64,000 bases of DNA from Saccharomycopsis fibuligera x Saccharomycopsis cf. fibuligera (taxonomy: Eukaryota; Ascomycota; Saccharomycetes; Ascoideales; Saccharomycopsidaceae): the NCBI GenBank assembly GCA_001936135.1, contig CP012815.1, forward strand, positions 620,001 to 684,000. Direction: 5' to 3'. Of this stretch, positions 10,500 through 21,366 are shown one piece after another. The translations under genes and the position numbers were made by a program. The notes beneath the pieces are model-generated. The model saw nothing but the letters and a program-made list of their open reading frames with translations, was not told the DNA's origin and ran no database searches. How positions within the stretch are numbered: position 1 is the first letter of the stretch; each line of letters starts with the position of its first letter.

Positions 10500-12011
10500 A
10501 TGGGTGAGCTATCGTATTTGCACATCTCGTTCCTCACGTTCCAGGCTACTGTCCAAGTTATCTTTATTTGTTTGGCCGGTTACACTTGTGCAAGATGTGG
10601 ATGGCTTAATCCTGTTTCTCAAAAAAACATCTCGTTGCTCAATGTCAACTTGTTCACCCCTGCTCTTATCTTTTCCAAATTGGCGCCATCGCTTTCTTTA
10701 AAGAAAATTGTGGAAATCTCAGTTATTCCGGTTTTTTACGCGCTTTCTACTGGGGTGTCTTTATTATGTTCTAGAGTTGCTTCATCAGTGCTCAGACTCA
10801 ATGAGCCAGAATCCAATTTCGTCACTGCTATGTCTGTGTTTGGCAATTCCAACTCGTTACCAGTTTCTTTGACTGTGGCTTTGGCCTATACGCTCCCAAA
10901 CCTTTCATGGGACGTCCTTGACGATGACAGTCCGGATAAAATTGCTTCTAGAGGTATTTTGTATCTTTTGATTTTCCAACAGTTAGGTCAAGTTCTTAGA
11001 TGGTCGTGGGGCTACAATACGTTGTTGAAGAAAAGAACTCCTAGAGAATTAGCTTTCGATCCTTATGCGAAAAACGTTATTGATTCAGAATCAAACTCTA
11101 CTTCTGGCGATTATTACTATGACGATATCTACAGAAGAGAAGGCAATCCGGAATTGCACAGCAACGATAGCAACAGCAGAAGCAACAACAAGAGTGTGGT
11201 TGATCCTGACACTAGTGCTACTGACTCTATAACTCGTCGTGAAGAAGGCGAAGGCGCAATCTCAATACATCATTACCGTGCTAGCGAAGATAATGATGAA
11301 AGTGATCGTTATACTGATGATGCTCGACGTCTCGAAGCTGACAGTTCAGAAAATGACCCTTTACTGAGTAACCAACATTCTCTGCACAACTCTAGCGATG
11401 ACGAATATTTCTATAATGACCAAAGAAAGCTAACATTTAAAGAAAATGTGAAACAAAAATTTCAGTCATTTTTGAAATTTATGAATCCTCCATTGTACGC
11501 AATGGCATTGGCAGTAGTGGTTGCTTCTATTCCTCCATTGCAAAAAGCTTTTTATGTCAATAATGGTTTTACTCAAAATACCCTTGCCTCAGCAATCACA
11601 GAATTGGGCTCAGTTTCTATTCCTCTTATCTTAGTTGTTCTTGGCTCAAACTTGTACCCTAATCCAGAAACTCCAAAACCAAGCCGTAATTTCAAGAAGA
11701 TCATTTTTGGATCATTAATCTCTAGAATGATTTTGCCACCATTAATTTTACTTCCATTGATTGCCCTTTGTGTCAAATATATTGAGATTTCCATTCTTGA
11801 TGATCCAATCTTTTTGATTGTCTCTTTTATTTTGACGATTTCTCCACCAGCTATTCAACTTTCTCAAATTTGCCAATTGAATGAATTATACGAACAAGAA
11901 ATGGCGGGTGTATTGTTTTGGGGCTATGTTGTTTTAACACTTCCTACCACTATTACTATTGTGGTTGCTAGCTTGGAAGTTCTTGATTGGGCTGGAAAGT
12001 TAATGAAGTAG
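10500..12011 (+). CDS. PIN-like (auxin efflux carrier family) membrane transporter, ECM3/YNL095C-like
   Basis: 503 residues from the first true ATG at 10500 (the preceding TTG is not a start). Hydrophobic helices occupy residues about 8-200 and 320-500, each half with about five predicted spans. They are separated by a long acidic Ser/Asp/Asn-rich cytosolic loop (about 195-315). This 5+5 layout with conserved NxxSLPVS-like (SNSLPVSLTVAL) and LGSNL (VVLGSNLYPNPE) segments is that of the fungal membrane-transport family Pfam 'Mem_trans', which includes S. cerevisiae Ecm3, YNL095C and YLR152C. Substrate and exact compartment are unknown; ER or plasma membrane is likely by analogy. A CTG codon sits in the hydrophilic loop, where serine would fit. 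Confidence 0.85.
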   Translation: MGELSYLHISFLTFQATVQVIFICLAGYTCARCGWLNPVSQKNISLLNVNLFTPALIFSKLAPSLSLKKIVEISVIPVFYALSTGVSLLCSRVASSVLRLNEPESNFVTAMSVFGNSNSLPVSLTVALAYTLPNLSWDVLDDDSPDKIASRGILYLLIFQQLGQVLRWSWGYNTLLKKRTPRELAFDPYAKNVIDSESNSTSGDYYYDDIYRREGNPELHSNDSNSRSNNKSVVDPDTSATDSITRREEGEGAISIHHYRASEDNDESDRYTDDARRLEADSSENDPLLSNQHSLHNSSDDEYFYNDQRKLTFKENVKQKFQSFLKFMNPPLYAMALAVVVASIPPLQKAFYVNNGFTQNTLASAITELGSVSIPLILVVLGSNLYPNPETPKPSRNFKKIIFGSLISRMILPPLILLPLIALCVKYIEISILDDPIFLIVSFILTISPPAIQLSQICQLNELYEQEMAGVLFWGYVVLTLPTTITIVVASLEVLDWAGKLMK

Positions 12012-13282
12012 GCTAATAATATGGCTGTTTCCTTTAATTTTCTTTTTATAATATAGCTTTTGTCCTGAAAGCAAGTTCTTTGTTATAGATGTTTTAAATT
12101 TTTTCCACTATCTCTTTTTTGCGGTGTTAATCACATTTGTCATAATATCAATAGTGATTTCTGCCTTCACTCTTATATAAGTTTGTCTGATTTCCTCGTT
12201 TTTTATTGTCTATTAGTCTAGGCCTCATAGTCAATCATAGTCATAATCTATAGCTGTTATTTTTGTTTCAGGTTCAATTCTGTAAGTAGAAGCTCCTATA
12301 TAGATATTTATTCTCAGCTATTATTTCGACTAGGCTTCAATAACTATTAAGTTTGAAAGACGTTGGAAGCCTATTGTTACGACGTCGGAATCCACCCTAT
12401 TGAGGTGTGTATGTGATCAATAATTCATGCATGACGTTTTAAAATAATAGCATCAATGCATTTTTTTTAAGATAATTGAATTAAACATAAGAACTAGAGA
12501 TAAGGATTAAACCAGCAAAAGAAGAAAAGTAACAAGAAGCTAATGGCTCTTGTTATATATGTATGCCAGAAAACCGACTATCAACTGCCATTTGGCCGGT
12601 TAGTGCAGTACAGGCGATGTGGCGTGACAATTTAGCAGACGTAACGCAACAGCTCAAGAGTAAAACTTGTAAAGTTGTGAAACTATACAGCCCAAAGCTC
12701 AAGGTTGTTGAAAAAGGTTCTAGAATATTAGGCAAAACTTTTGCTTCATTACGAGTTATTGGAATTGAGTTGACTTTACAGGCAGCAATTGAACTAAGAT
12801 ATACATATTCTTCATATATTTATTTGCGGGTCATAATTTAGCTAGGATGATATTCACGTTCGGTTTTGCATATAACCATGATGTTCCTGGCCCCAGCCGC
12901 TATCCAGTAATCTAGTTTCAAAACTAAGGATAAGTAATGTTGCCGGAAAAATTATTTGGAGCAAAAGTAACATTAATAAACTTAGTATCAACGTAAAATG
13001 TAGCGAGTGCAAAGGAGCTTTTTAAGAAACAAGTACCTTAAATACCATATAAAAATATAAGCGCACAAAAACAACCAACAATATGGACTTTAAGTAACTG
13101 CTGAAATGTATTTCTTTAGCTTTCTTTGATATTTAAGCATATTCATAAAAAATCTACAATCAATCAGCATTTCAAAACAACTATCGTATAACATGCATGC
13201 AATAACGTTACTAAGCACAATTTATATTTACAAACTAATCTTTATCTTTTATCATAAAAATCATAAAAATCAGTGCTTTTAC
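12012..13282. other. Convergent 3' region between transporter and HEM12
   Basis: 1.3 kb of AT-rich sequence between two converging genes. It includes a 92-codon ATG frame at 12563-12841 without recognisable motifs or good context. No gene, RNA or repeat is supported. Confidence 0.55.
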
Positions 13283-14645
13283 TCACTGACTTCCAATACG
13301 GTGAGCTTCTTTCAAAAACCAATCAATATTTTCAGGATCCATAAATGGATGTGTCCCATGACCAAAGTTAATAATATAGTTCTGTTTTCCGCCACCAAAT
13401 CCACTAATCATTTCGTCAACCTTCTTACTGATTGTCTCCTTTGTACCGTAAATCACACCAGGGTCCAAGTTTCCTTGTAAGACGACTCTTCCATTATTCA
13501 CTTTCACCGCTTCTTTTGGATCGTATAACCAATCCAATGACACAACGTCATACCCAGCATCGCAAAGTTGATCAAGGGCATACCATGCCCCCTTGGCGAA
13601 AATGACTACTGGAATCTTCTCAGTAATTCCAAGTTCTTGCAATCTTTGCGCCAAAACAACTCTCAATTTTTTCACAAATGGAAACAAAAATTTGTTGAAT
13701 TCAGTAGGAGCAAGTTCACCAGCCCAGCTTTCAAAAACTTGCAAAATTTGGGCACCGGCAACAACCTGCTGGGCCAAAAATTCAGCAATAACTTCACTGA
13801 GCACTTCCAAAAGTTGTAATGATTCAGCTTCGTACTTGTATATCCATTCTTTGATGAATCTAAACATTTTGGAGCCACCGCCTTCAACCATGTAACAGAG
13901 CAAAGTGAATGGGCCACCAGCGAATCCAAACAACGGAACGCGGCCATTAAGTTTCTTTCTTGTTAAAGTGATAGATTTGAACGCCCATGCTAATTCTTTT
14001 TGCAAGTCTGGCTTTAAGTTCAATTTGGAAATATCGGCTGGAGAACGTAATGGATCAGGGAATGTTGGGCCTTTACCTTCAACCATCTTAACTTCCATCC
14101 CCATGGCTTGTGGGACAACTAGAATATCACTGAAGATGATTGCGGCATCAATTAAACCGTTGAAGTGCTCAATCGGTTGAATGGTTATTTCTGAAGCAAT
14201 TTCTGGATCACGGCAAGTTTCGAAAAAATCTCTGCCGCCTTTGGCTTCATGGTATTCTGGCAAGTATCTTCCGGCTTGTCTCTATTGGCTAAGTTAGTAA
14301 TTGAATTGGTACTTTGTTGCTTTTGAAATTTGATTTCCCAAAGCACTATCTATCGGCATCAAAAGCAATGTGTCATCGCTGCCCAGCTTATAACAATACT
14401 TCTGCTCGGCTTTCTGATGCTGATAACGATGATTATAGTTAAACTGCGAAAATGATAACATTAACGGTAATAATAGCTAAACATCAAAAACATATCAAGC
14501 AGCTGAACCGTAGTCATAACCACGACAACGATTACAAGAAACATACCATAATCCACATTGGTGGTCTCTCAACCTTTTCACCCCTAGCGGCCCTTAAAAT
14601 CAAATCATTTTTCAATGGTGGGAAAGTTTCTCTTGGGTCAACCAT
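13283..14645 (-). CDS. HEM12: HEM12, uroporphyrinogen decarboxylase (two exons)
   Basis: Exon 1 is 14547-14645 (33 codons, starting [17 protein letters not shown]) and exon 2 is 13283-14281. They are joined by splicing out 14282-14546 to give 365 residues, close to the 362 of S. cerevisiae. The enzyme removes four acetate carboxyls from uroporphyrinogen III in cytosolic heme synthesis. The active-site motif [10 protein letters not shown] begins at residue 34, immediately after the splice. [15 protein letters not shown] carries the catalytic Asp and [11 protein letters not shown] the C-terminal conserved His. Without exon 1 the conserved N-terminus and catalytic Arg residues would be missing, which is why the first exon was sought and found. 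Neighbouring transporter and RGD1 are functionally unrelated. Confidence 0.95.
14282..14546 (-). other. HEM12 intron, 265 nt
   Basis: It begins with GTATGT at the 14546 end, has a perfect TACTAAC branch point at 14293-14299, and ends AATAG at 14282. The phase is 0, between Met33 and the catalytic-motif Arg34. I saw no embedded snoRNA-like boxes. Confidence 0.93.
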
Positions 14646-15397
14646 CTTGTTAATATATATATATGGTTCTATAATTCTATGATATATCAGTACTGTATTG
14701 AAAAATAGTACAAATGTACGGCCACATCAACCAATCAATCAGTAAAGTTGGTCTCTTTACACCCTCTGCAGAGGCGCCATTCAGCCATGGTGAAAAATTC
14801 CTGCGGTACGAAAAAAACCTTGCGATTCTGAGTCGCGGCAACGCACATAACCAATATATTTATCAGGACTGATGTGGAGAGGCATTAACATTATGATTAT
14901 AATGATGCGTAAGCTAAACTGGCAGTGAAAAAAGTTCCATGGACCTGTTGCAAGTTTTTTTTAGTACTGAAATTATTGGTGTTGACTAATAAATATGACC
15001 TAATAGTTCAACTATAATCCAGATCTATGTTGAATAAAGTGTATACTACATTTCTTATTGGCTGTATGATATCTTGGTATTGGTAATACGATACATATAA
15101 AGGTGCATACTTTCTGATATCGACACTTAATATTATGGCAGAACTCGTAACTTATATCCACCTTATAATATGTTAAGCTCCATAATGAAGAAGAAATAAA
15201 ATAAAATGTAAAAATATGAAATGAAAAAAAAAGTAAGTAAAACAAAAACGGATAAAGTGATACAATAAGATAAAAACTAGTGAACAAATTTGTTGATACA
15301 TAACAGAAAAAAATAATAATAATAAACACAAAAACAAAAGCAACAATACACCCCATTGAGCTTTATATTGATGCTTGAGAGAGAGAAAAAAAACGAA
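14646..15397. other. HEM12 upstream region and RGD1 3' flank
   Basis: 750 bp holding the HEM12 promoter (both genes are on the minus strand) and the RGD1 3' flank, which is A-rich. No further element is recognised. Confidence 0.55.
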
Positions 15398-17647
15398 CTA
15401 TTCTTCCGGCTCAAATATATCATTAGCAATATACATCAAATTTTCCACCACTTTGCCCTGATAGCTCATATCTTCAGCATTAGTATGATTTGAGGGCAAC
15501 AAATTAGGGCCCCAAATGATTCCCAAATTTCTTGCTGACATTCTGTTAATATCCTGCTTTGCTACAATCCGACACAAGTGGAAAATGATCGCCCTCAAAG
15601 TGAAATAGTTCGCATCAGGAAGTTCAAATACAATTTCATGTAGTCTTTTTTTCCGAATCGCTGGTTCAGGAATCTTGACCGCTGTTAAGAATCGTTGATA
15701 TAAATGATTCGTGAGTAATGGTTCCGGTAGCTGGGCAAAATATAATTTCAACAATGATGCAATACAGTAAATATCACTATCTATGATTTGTTCTGGATTC
15801 GTTATCAATTTATCAATCATTGATCTATCATTATTCAATGCGTCTTTAAGTTGATGAATCTTTGTTGAGTTTCCCGAGGTTCGATAAATTCCTTCTAGTT
15901 CAAGGCCATAATTATCAATTATATTTATGCATGAACGAACAATTAGTGGTACTGATTCATTTTCGTAAAGACATAATTCATCAATTGGTCCACCAAATAT
16001 TAGTGGGAAATCTCTGTTTATTATCTTCATTCCACTAAGGTCCAGAGTTGCTGGCAAGGCGCTTTGAGATCTGTTATTGTTGTTGTCGAGAAAAATGTTA
16101 TTTTGACTATAATCACTATTTTGGCTTACTTGTAAATTGTTAGAGTTAATGTTGCCCGTAGATCCAGCACTGTTAAGGGTATTATTATGATGCTGATCCA
16201 AAGGACTGCTAGTGGCACTACCGCCAATATAACTGAATCTGTTATTGTTCTTGCTAGGAGTGAGATTGACATTGCTGCCACCAGCAGAGATTGTTCCTGC
16301 TGTTGGAACGTCTTCTTGAACTTTCAATAACGAATGATTCTGTACCGGTGAAACATTACCATTCTTTTTAGGTCTTAAGAGCGAACTCGACCGCTTCACA
16401 TTACTAGTAAAAGCGTTAGAGTTGTTGTTTGCAGAGTTTGTGTTATTGAATCCCGTGTTGTAATTTGTCTGTGTGTTGACCAATGTAGGGTGAACTTTAT
16501 AGTCCACTGGTATCAAAGCTTTGGATTGTCCTGCTCTTTGATATTTGACCAAGTAATCATACAAATCTTTTTCATTATCCACTGAAGCAGCCAAATTTTT
16601 CATTGATGCCTTACGGGCATCTGGCCTTAATGGAGAAATCAATACCCCTGAGTTCATGAGTAAATTCTCACACCAAGTAGCATATTTTTGTAATTGTACA
16701 CTCATTGCTAAATCAATTTCCAAAATCAAATCTTTTAAAGCTTTGGAATTAGCAGGTCTATGGACTCTAAGTAATTCATCTTTTAATCTTTTGGCAAGCG
16801 CTACTTTTGAACTGTAATCCTTATCAGCATGTTCAATCTTAGACAAAAGCTCTTCTTCTTGTTGTGATGTGGTTTTGGAACCTTTCAAGGTAAATTTCTT
16901 CCCCGGTTCATTAGTACGAACTTTTTCTAATTCAACACAGAAATTATCATATTTTATTTTGGCCTTTTCGGCTGATTGTATAGCATCAGAAACTTCCTTT
17001 TCTCTACGTTTACCATCTTCTTTCATATTTCTTCTCTGTCTTTGCATTGTTGCTGATAATTGAAATAATTCATCAGACATGGTTTGTAATGCAGTGACAT
17101 ACGCATAGCCGACATTATGCAATCTATCATCAAAATTCACAATCTGATCAAAATTTCTAGTGAATGAATCTTGTCTTAAATTGCTAGCGTTATGTTTCAA
17201 ATATTCTTGAGTATTCTTGGCCAATTTTTTCACTTGATAGTCGTATTCTTCTTGAAATGCTGATTTCTTTTTGATAAACTTGGCAAACTCGTCACAACTG
17301 CCAATACTTTCTTTAAGTCTTTTCAATAGCGCATCAAGGGCACTATCTGAGTTCAAAATGACTCTAATTTTATCGTCGTTTAGTAACTCCACTGAGGCAT
17401 TCGGTAAGTTATTTAGGTTATTATTATGAGCGGTAGGAGAAGGCGTTGTTAAAGGTGCTTGAGTAGAAGTTGCTGAAGTGTTAGCACTGGCAGCACCATT
17501 ATCTTTTGCTGGTACTTCTGGTAACGAGGTAGACGAGTTGGTGGCAGGTGGTTGTAGCGAAGATTGGGCCAGAAGCGCGGTACCTGAACTTATTGGATCC
17601 AAGTTACTGAAAGAATCAAGACTGGTTCTTCCCTGTGGTCCACTCAT
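15398..17647 (-). CDS. RGD1: RGD1, F-BAR/RhoGAP protein
   Basis: 749 residues. A Ser/Thr/Asn-rich N-terminal 85 residues lead into an F-BAR coiled-coil region (about 88-370) with the SAFQEEYDYQVKKLAKN segment. A Ser/Asn-rich linker follows (about 375-540), then a RhoGAP domain from 547 to the C-terminus. The arginine finger is Arg589 in GIYRTSGN, and RNLGIIWGPNLL carries the conserved helix. S. cerevisiae Rgd1 (666 aa) is the GAP for Rho3 and Rho4, binds phosphoinositides through its F-BAR region, and acts at bud tips and neck. The longer linker explains the extra length. The start ATG at 17647 is the first in frame. CHK1 is transcribed divergently 650 bases away. Confidence 0.93.
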   Translation of the reverse strand: MSGPQGRTSLDSFSNLDPISSGTALLAQSSLQPPATNSSTSLPEVPAKDNGAASANTSATSTQAPLTTPSPTAHNNNLNNLPNASVELLNDDKIRVILNSDSALDALLKRLKESIGSCDEFAKFIKKKSAFQEEYDYQVKKLAKNTQEYLKHNASNLRQDSFTRNFDQIVNFDDRLHNVGYAYVTALQTMSDELFQLSATMQRQRRNMKEDGKRREKEVSDAIQSAEKAKIKYDNFCVELEKVRTNEPGKKFTLKGSKTTSQQEEELLSKIEHADKDYSSKVALAKRLKDELLRVHRPANSKALKDLILEIDLAMSVQLQKYATWCENLLMNSGVLISPLRPDARKASMKNLAASVDNEKDLYDYLVKYQRAGQSKALIPVDYKVHPTLVNTQTNYNTGFNNTNSANNNSNAFTSNVKRSSSLLRPKKNGNVSPVQNHSLLKVQEDVPTAGTISAGGSNVNLTPSKNNNRFSYIGGSATSSPLDQHHNNTLNSAGSTGNINSNNLQVSQNSDYSQNNIFLDNNNNRSQSALPATLDLSGMKIINRDFPLIFGGPIDELCLYENESVPLIVRSCINIIDNYGLELEGIYRTSGNSTKIHQLKDALNNDRSMIDKLITNPEQIIDSDIYCIASLLKLYFAQLPEPLLTNHLYQRFLTAVKIPEPAIRKKRLHEIVFELPDANYFTLRAIIFHLCRIVAKQDINRMSARNLGIIWGPNLLPSNHTNAEDMSYQGKVVENLMYIANDIFEPEE

Positions 17648-18293
17648 TATGAACGAGTTATGAGAATTTATTTGCGATGATTCGGTTGGAATGATAAGCA
17701 GAGATGGTGATTATGGTTGCAATGTGGGCGCGTAATTGATGATGAATCAGGATCAAGATCAGGATTATTCAATTTAATATCAGAAGATGGACAGCACAGC
17801 CGAAACCCTAAAAAAAAAAATAAAAATAAAAATAAAAAAGGTTTTCAAGTCAGAAAAGGGTAAACAGACCAGTGTGCGATGATCTGGCGACAGTGACAGT
17901 AAATAACTCGAATAATTTAAGCCAGTGACGCTGTGCGGCAGAAAAAAAGGCACTGCTGTGACGTGTAGTTCGTGATAACAGTACCAGTAAGTAGTAAATA
18001 GTAAATAGCTGTTACCACGTAAAGCGAGTTACTGAACAGCCAATTAACCGCCGACAGAACGCTGCTAGTGCTGAAACTAGTTTTAGGAATCATTCTGGTT
18101 ATGGGCACTGGTAACTGGAATAGGATTACGTGGTATATTATATAATAAGAAACCATGCGTGAGTATCATGACGATTGCGCATCCATATGTATACTAATGT
18201 TTACAAATGCATAAATAGGCTCAATCCAAAACTATGGGACGCGTCATTTTTTTTATTTTTTTTTATTTTTTACTTTTGTTTTGGTATAACAGT
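17648..18293. other. Divergent promoter region RGD1/CHK1
   Basis: Contains a TATA-like ATAAATA near 18213, the MluI box at 18239-18244 and a T-rich run immediately before the preferred CHK1 start. An upstream in-frame ATG at 18234 lies here and is not favoured as the start. Confidence 0.55.
18239..18244. promoter_or_regulatory. MluI cell-cycle box (ACGCGT) just upstream of CHK1
   Basis: A perfect MCB 50 bases before the preferred CHK1 ATG at 18294, preceded by a TATA-like sequence near 18213. Its closeness to the coding start suggests a very short leader or overlap with the transcription start. MBF control is inferred. Confidence 0.45.
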
Positions 18294-20219
18294 ATGGAGG
18301 ACATCGGCGATGAGCTAAAAACATATCCGCAAAATACTCAAAACTTCAAATCAAATACCCAAACACAACACATGAGTCAAGTCAGACTATCACAAAGAGA
18401 CTACGTGCCAATAATCAAGGGAGTTGAGTACGACACCACTCTAGGACAAGGTTCATTTGCCTTTGTCAAACTAGCTCATTTGAAAAAAAATCCGGCCAAA
18501 ACCTTTGCCATCAAATTCATCAATCGTAATTATTGTCATAAATTTGGCTTAAAAGATGATGACATATCTCGAGAACTAATGATTCATAAGAGTTGTAATG
18601 GACATCCGAACATCATTCAATTATACGATGCTGGATCAGATCGTAACTATATGTGGATGATTATGGAATTAGCGTCATCGGGGGATTTGTTCGACAAGAT
18701 TGAGCCGGATGTTGGTGTTGATGAAGAAATTGCTCATTTTTATTTCAAGCAACTTGTTGGCGCCATTGATTTCATTCACAAAGTAGGAGTATCACATCGT
18801 GATATTAAACCAGAAAACATCTTATTGGACAAGTATGGGAATTTGAAAATTGCCGATTTTGGCCTTGCTTGTGTTTACAGGAAAAAGACGGGAGAGAAAA
18901 GGTTAGCTTTCAAAGCATGTGGATCACCTCCATACATGGCTCCTGAAGTGGTGAATGTTGAAGGATATAGACCGGAGGTTACTGATATTTGGTCATGTGG
19001 TGTGTTATTGTATGTGCTTTTGACGGGGGAAACATTGTGGGAAGAACCAACTACTCATGATCCAGACTTCAAGTATTTTGTGGAAAACAGCAACCGAATC
19101 TACTTGTCATATCCGTGGTCCAAATTGAAAACGGAAATCATTGCATTACTCAAAGCATTATTGAAAATTAATCCAGAAGAAAGAATTACTTTAGAAAGAG
19201 TAAGAAAGCATCCTTGGGTTAATCGACCAAACAAATTATCTGATTCTAAAGGATTATGTGATAATCCTCGACTTTTAATTAGAAAATTGATGGCTAACTT
19301 GAGAATTGATTTATCAGATGATGAATTCTTTAGAACTACACAACAAGCAACACAACAAGCTACCCAAATGTCCCAAGCGTTTAGTATGAATGGTGCTCAT
19401 CTGCATCAGTTGGCTAATTCTCAGCCGGTTTTCGAATCGGCGAAATTAGTGGTAAATGACAATAGCAGCAACAGTAATGCAGTATTCAATAATAATGGTA
19501 GTAGCAATAGCAATGATGACGATAATCAACAATATTCGACAGGATTTCTCAACACTCAACAAGATTTTTCCGAGTATGGTCGTAAAATTAATCAGAAGTT
19601 GGATCGTAAAGATAATGACTTGTTAAGATATCAAATGATTTCCAAGGATCCAGCAATTTTACAATTCATAAACGAATCTGACAAATCCAACCTATTACCA
19701 AGTCTTCAAAATCTTCAAGACAACGGAAATGGCAATGATGACAGCCTAGCCACTGTGAAAAATTATTTCAATTCAGCAGAACGACTCACTAGATTTTTTT
19801 CCATCTTACCCATTGAATCCCTTCTTTCCATCATCCTTGACGCATTACATCAAGCAGGCGTTCAAACCGATTTTGCAAGTGATGGAGTATTATCCCAGTT
19901 CACAGAGAAAAAGTTTACCAAAAGGCTAGCCCAAATGAAAGCTATTCATGATGAGAAACAAAAACAACTGCAAAGTGATGGAGCTAGCACTTCAAAATTC
20001 AATGATGGAATAACGTACGCATCAATTTCCATTCATACTATAGATTCTCGGAAGATGACATTACGCGGATCTATCAAAATTGCCAAGATTCGTAATATTA
20101 CATTGAAAAAAATTGAATTTGCTAAGAGTAAAGGAGATCCATTGGAATGGCGAAAGTTCTTCAAGAAGATAACAGTGCTTTGTAGGGATGCTGTTTATGT
20201 TGACCAAAGTTTGAAATGA
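18294..20219 (+). CDS. CHK1: CHK1, DNA-damage checkpoint Ser/Thr kinase
   Basis: 641 residues from the ATG at 18294. The kinase domain covers about 42-310: glycine loop GQGSFAFV (51-58), catalytic Lys74 in AIKF, HRD at 168-170, DFG at 188-190 and MAPE at 215-218. The sequences KACGSPPYMAPEVV and GETLWEEPT are typical of Chk1. A Ser/Asn/Gln linker follows, then a C-terminal regulatory region with KA1-like elements (TRFFSILPIESLL and ITYASISIHTIDSRKMTLRGSI). Chk1 is activated by Mec1/ATR after DNA damage and blocks anaphase entry. An in-frame ATG 60 bases upstream would add a hydrophobic 20-residue leader (IFFIFFYFLLLF) that makes no sense for a nuclear kinase and lies about 20 bases after a TATA box, so it was not chosen. 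Two CTG codons fall in hydrophilic linker. Confidence 0.93.
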   Translation: MEDIGDELKTYPQNTQNFKSNTQTQHMSQVRLSQRDYVPIIKGVEYDTTLGQGSFAFVKLAHLKKNPAKTFAIKFINRNYCHKFGLKDDDISRELMIHKSCNGHPNIIQLYDAGSDRNYMWMIMELASSGDLFDKIEPDVGVDEEIAHFYFKQLVGAIDFIHKVGVSHRDIKPENILLDKYGNLKIADFGLACVYRKKTGEKRLAFKACGSPPYMAPEVVNVEGYRPEVTDIWSCGVLLYVLLTGETLWEEPTTHDPDFKYFVENSNRIYLSYPWSKLKTEIIALLKALLKINPEERITLERVRKHPWVNRPNKLSDSKGLCDNPRLLIRKLMANLRIDLSDDEFFRTTQQATQQATQMSQAFSMNGAHLHQLANSQPVFESAKLVVNDNSSNSNAVFNNNGSSNSNDDDNQQYSTGFLNTQQDFSEYGRKINQKLDRKDNDLLRYQMISKDPAILQFINESDKSNLLPSLQNLQDNGNGNDDSLATVKNYFNSAERLTRFFSILPIESLLSIILDALHQAGVQTDFASDGVLSQFTEKKFTKRLAQMKAIHDEKQKQLQSDGASTSKFNDGITYASISIHTIDSRKMTLRGSIKIAKIRNITLKKIEFAKSKGDPLEWRKFFKKITVLCRDAVYVDQSLK

Positions 20220-21366
20220 CAAGCAAAAATTAGATTTTTTTTTTTTTTTTTGGCTTGACGCTTGTTCTTTGAATGCTTTTTGCTCGACCTTTAATTTCAT
20301 TCTTGTTTTTTTGTTTTTTTTAAACTGTTTTGTTCATGCTCTGTTTTCTTTTGCTTTTGTTTCTATTTTTCTTCTTCCATTTATAACTTACTTTTTTGGC
20401 GTAATATGCCATAATAAACTGTCAACATTAATTGCATTCGATAATTCGATCACTTGAGTATTTTGCTATTTTGAATATAATGAAGACTTGTAACTGAGAA
20501 ATGAAGCGATGAAACCAATTTACGATAATAAAAAAAAAATAAAAAAGTCCGTAGATTTTCCTTTTCATTTTGTTTCGTTTCTGCTATTTTTTTTAACTAA
20601 TATGTTAGCCTAAGATTCTAATATTCTGAGTTTCAGATCCAACCTTTTAATAATTTCAACCTTCTGAGGGTACACAACAAATAATATGTTCAAATTGAGG
20701 CATCAAATAAAAAAAAGAAAAACTAGCAATTGCAACAGTTAACCTTGTGTCTATTTAAGTACAAATTCAAGCTTTAGTTCAATCTGAAAATGTTAAATAA
20801 GAGATAATTGATGTTTATAAATAAGACAAAAGCACATAAATACTAGAATAAAAAAATAGCAAAGAAAGAAGAGAGAAATATTGACAGAATCAAAATCAAA
20901 ATCAAAAGAGATAAATAACAAGAAAGCAAAAGAAGTATAAAGTTTTTAAAAATTGTGAATAATGATCAAAAGAAATAAGTTAGATAAATTAACAGAGAAA
21001 ATAACAAAACCAAGTAAAATTAGAAATTATCACCAGAGCGGGATTGTTCACATTGAGCAACGTGTGAACTAAATAAAAATTATTTTATATAGTATGGCAC
21101 ATATTATGGCAATAGGTGACCTGGTGGCGTGATTGATGAAAAAGTCCTAATAGCTACCGACAGAAAGTATTCTTATATTTGCCTGTCCTTTTTTTTCTTG
21201 TTATGATTTTTTTAATATCTCATTTTTATTAGTCTTTTTTATGTTGCTTTTCAATGTTTAGTTTTGTCCTTTTTTTAGGTATATAAGTTTTCAACTTTTT
21301 ACATATTTTTATCCGCTGAACCCTTGATTTTTCAGGCCAAGTAGCAGTAGAAACTACCCAAAATCA
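20220..21366. other. Convergent 3' region between CHK1 and TPK2
   Basis: 1.15 kb, very AT-rich with many T and A runs. No gene or RNA is recognised. Confidence 0.6.

Noticed and set aside
12563-12841. 92-codon frame between the transporter and HEM12
   Set aside because: It has an ATG but no recognisable motif and lies in a convergent 3' region; likely chance.
18234-18293. Upstream in-frame ATG giving CHK1 a hydrophobic leader
   Set aside because: A signal-like leader on a nuclear kinase is implausible, and it lies only about 20 bases after a TATA-like box and overlaps an MCB.
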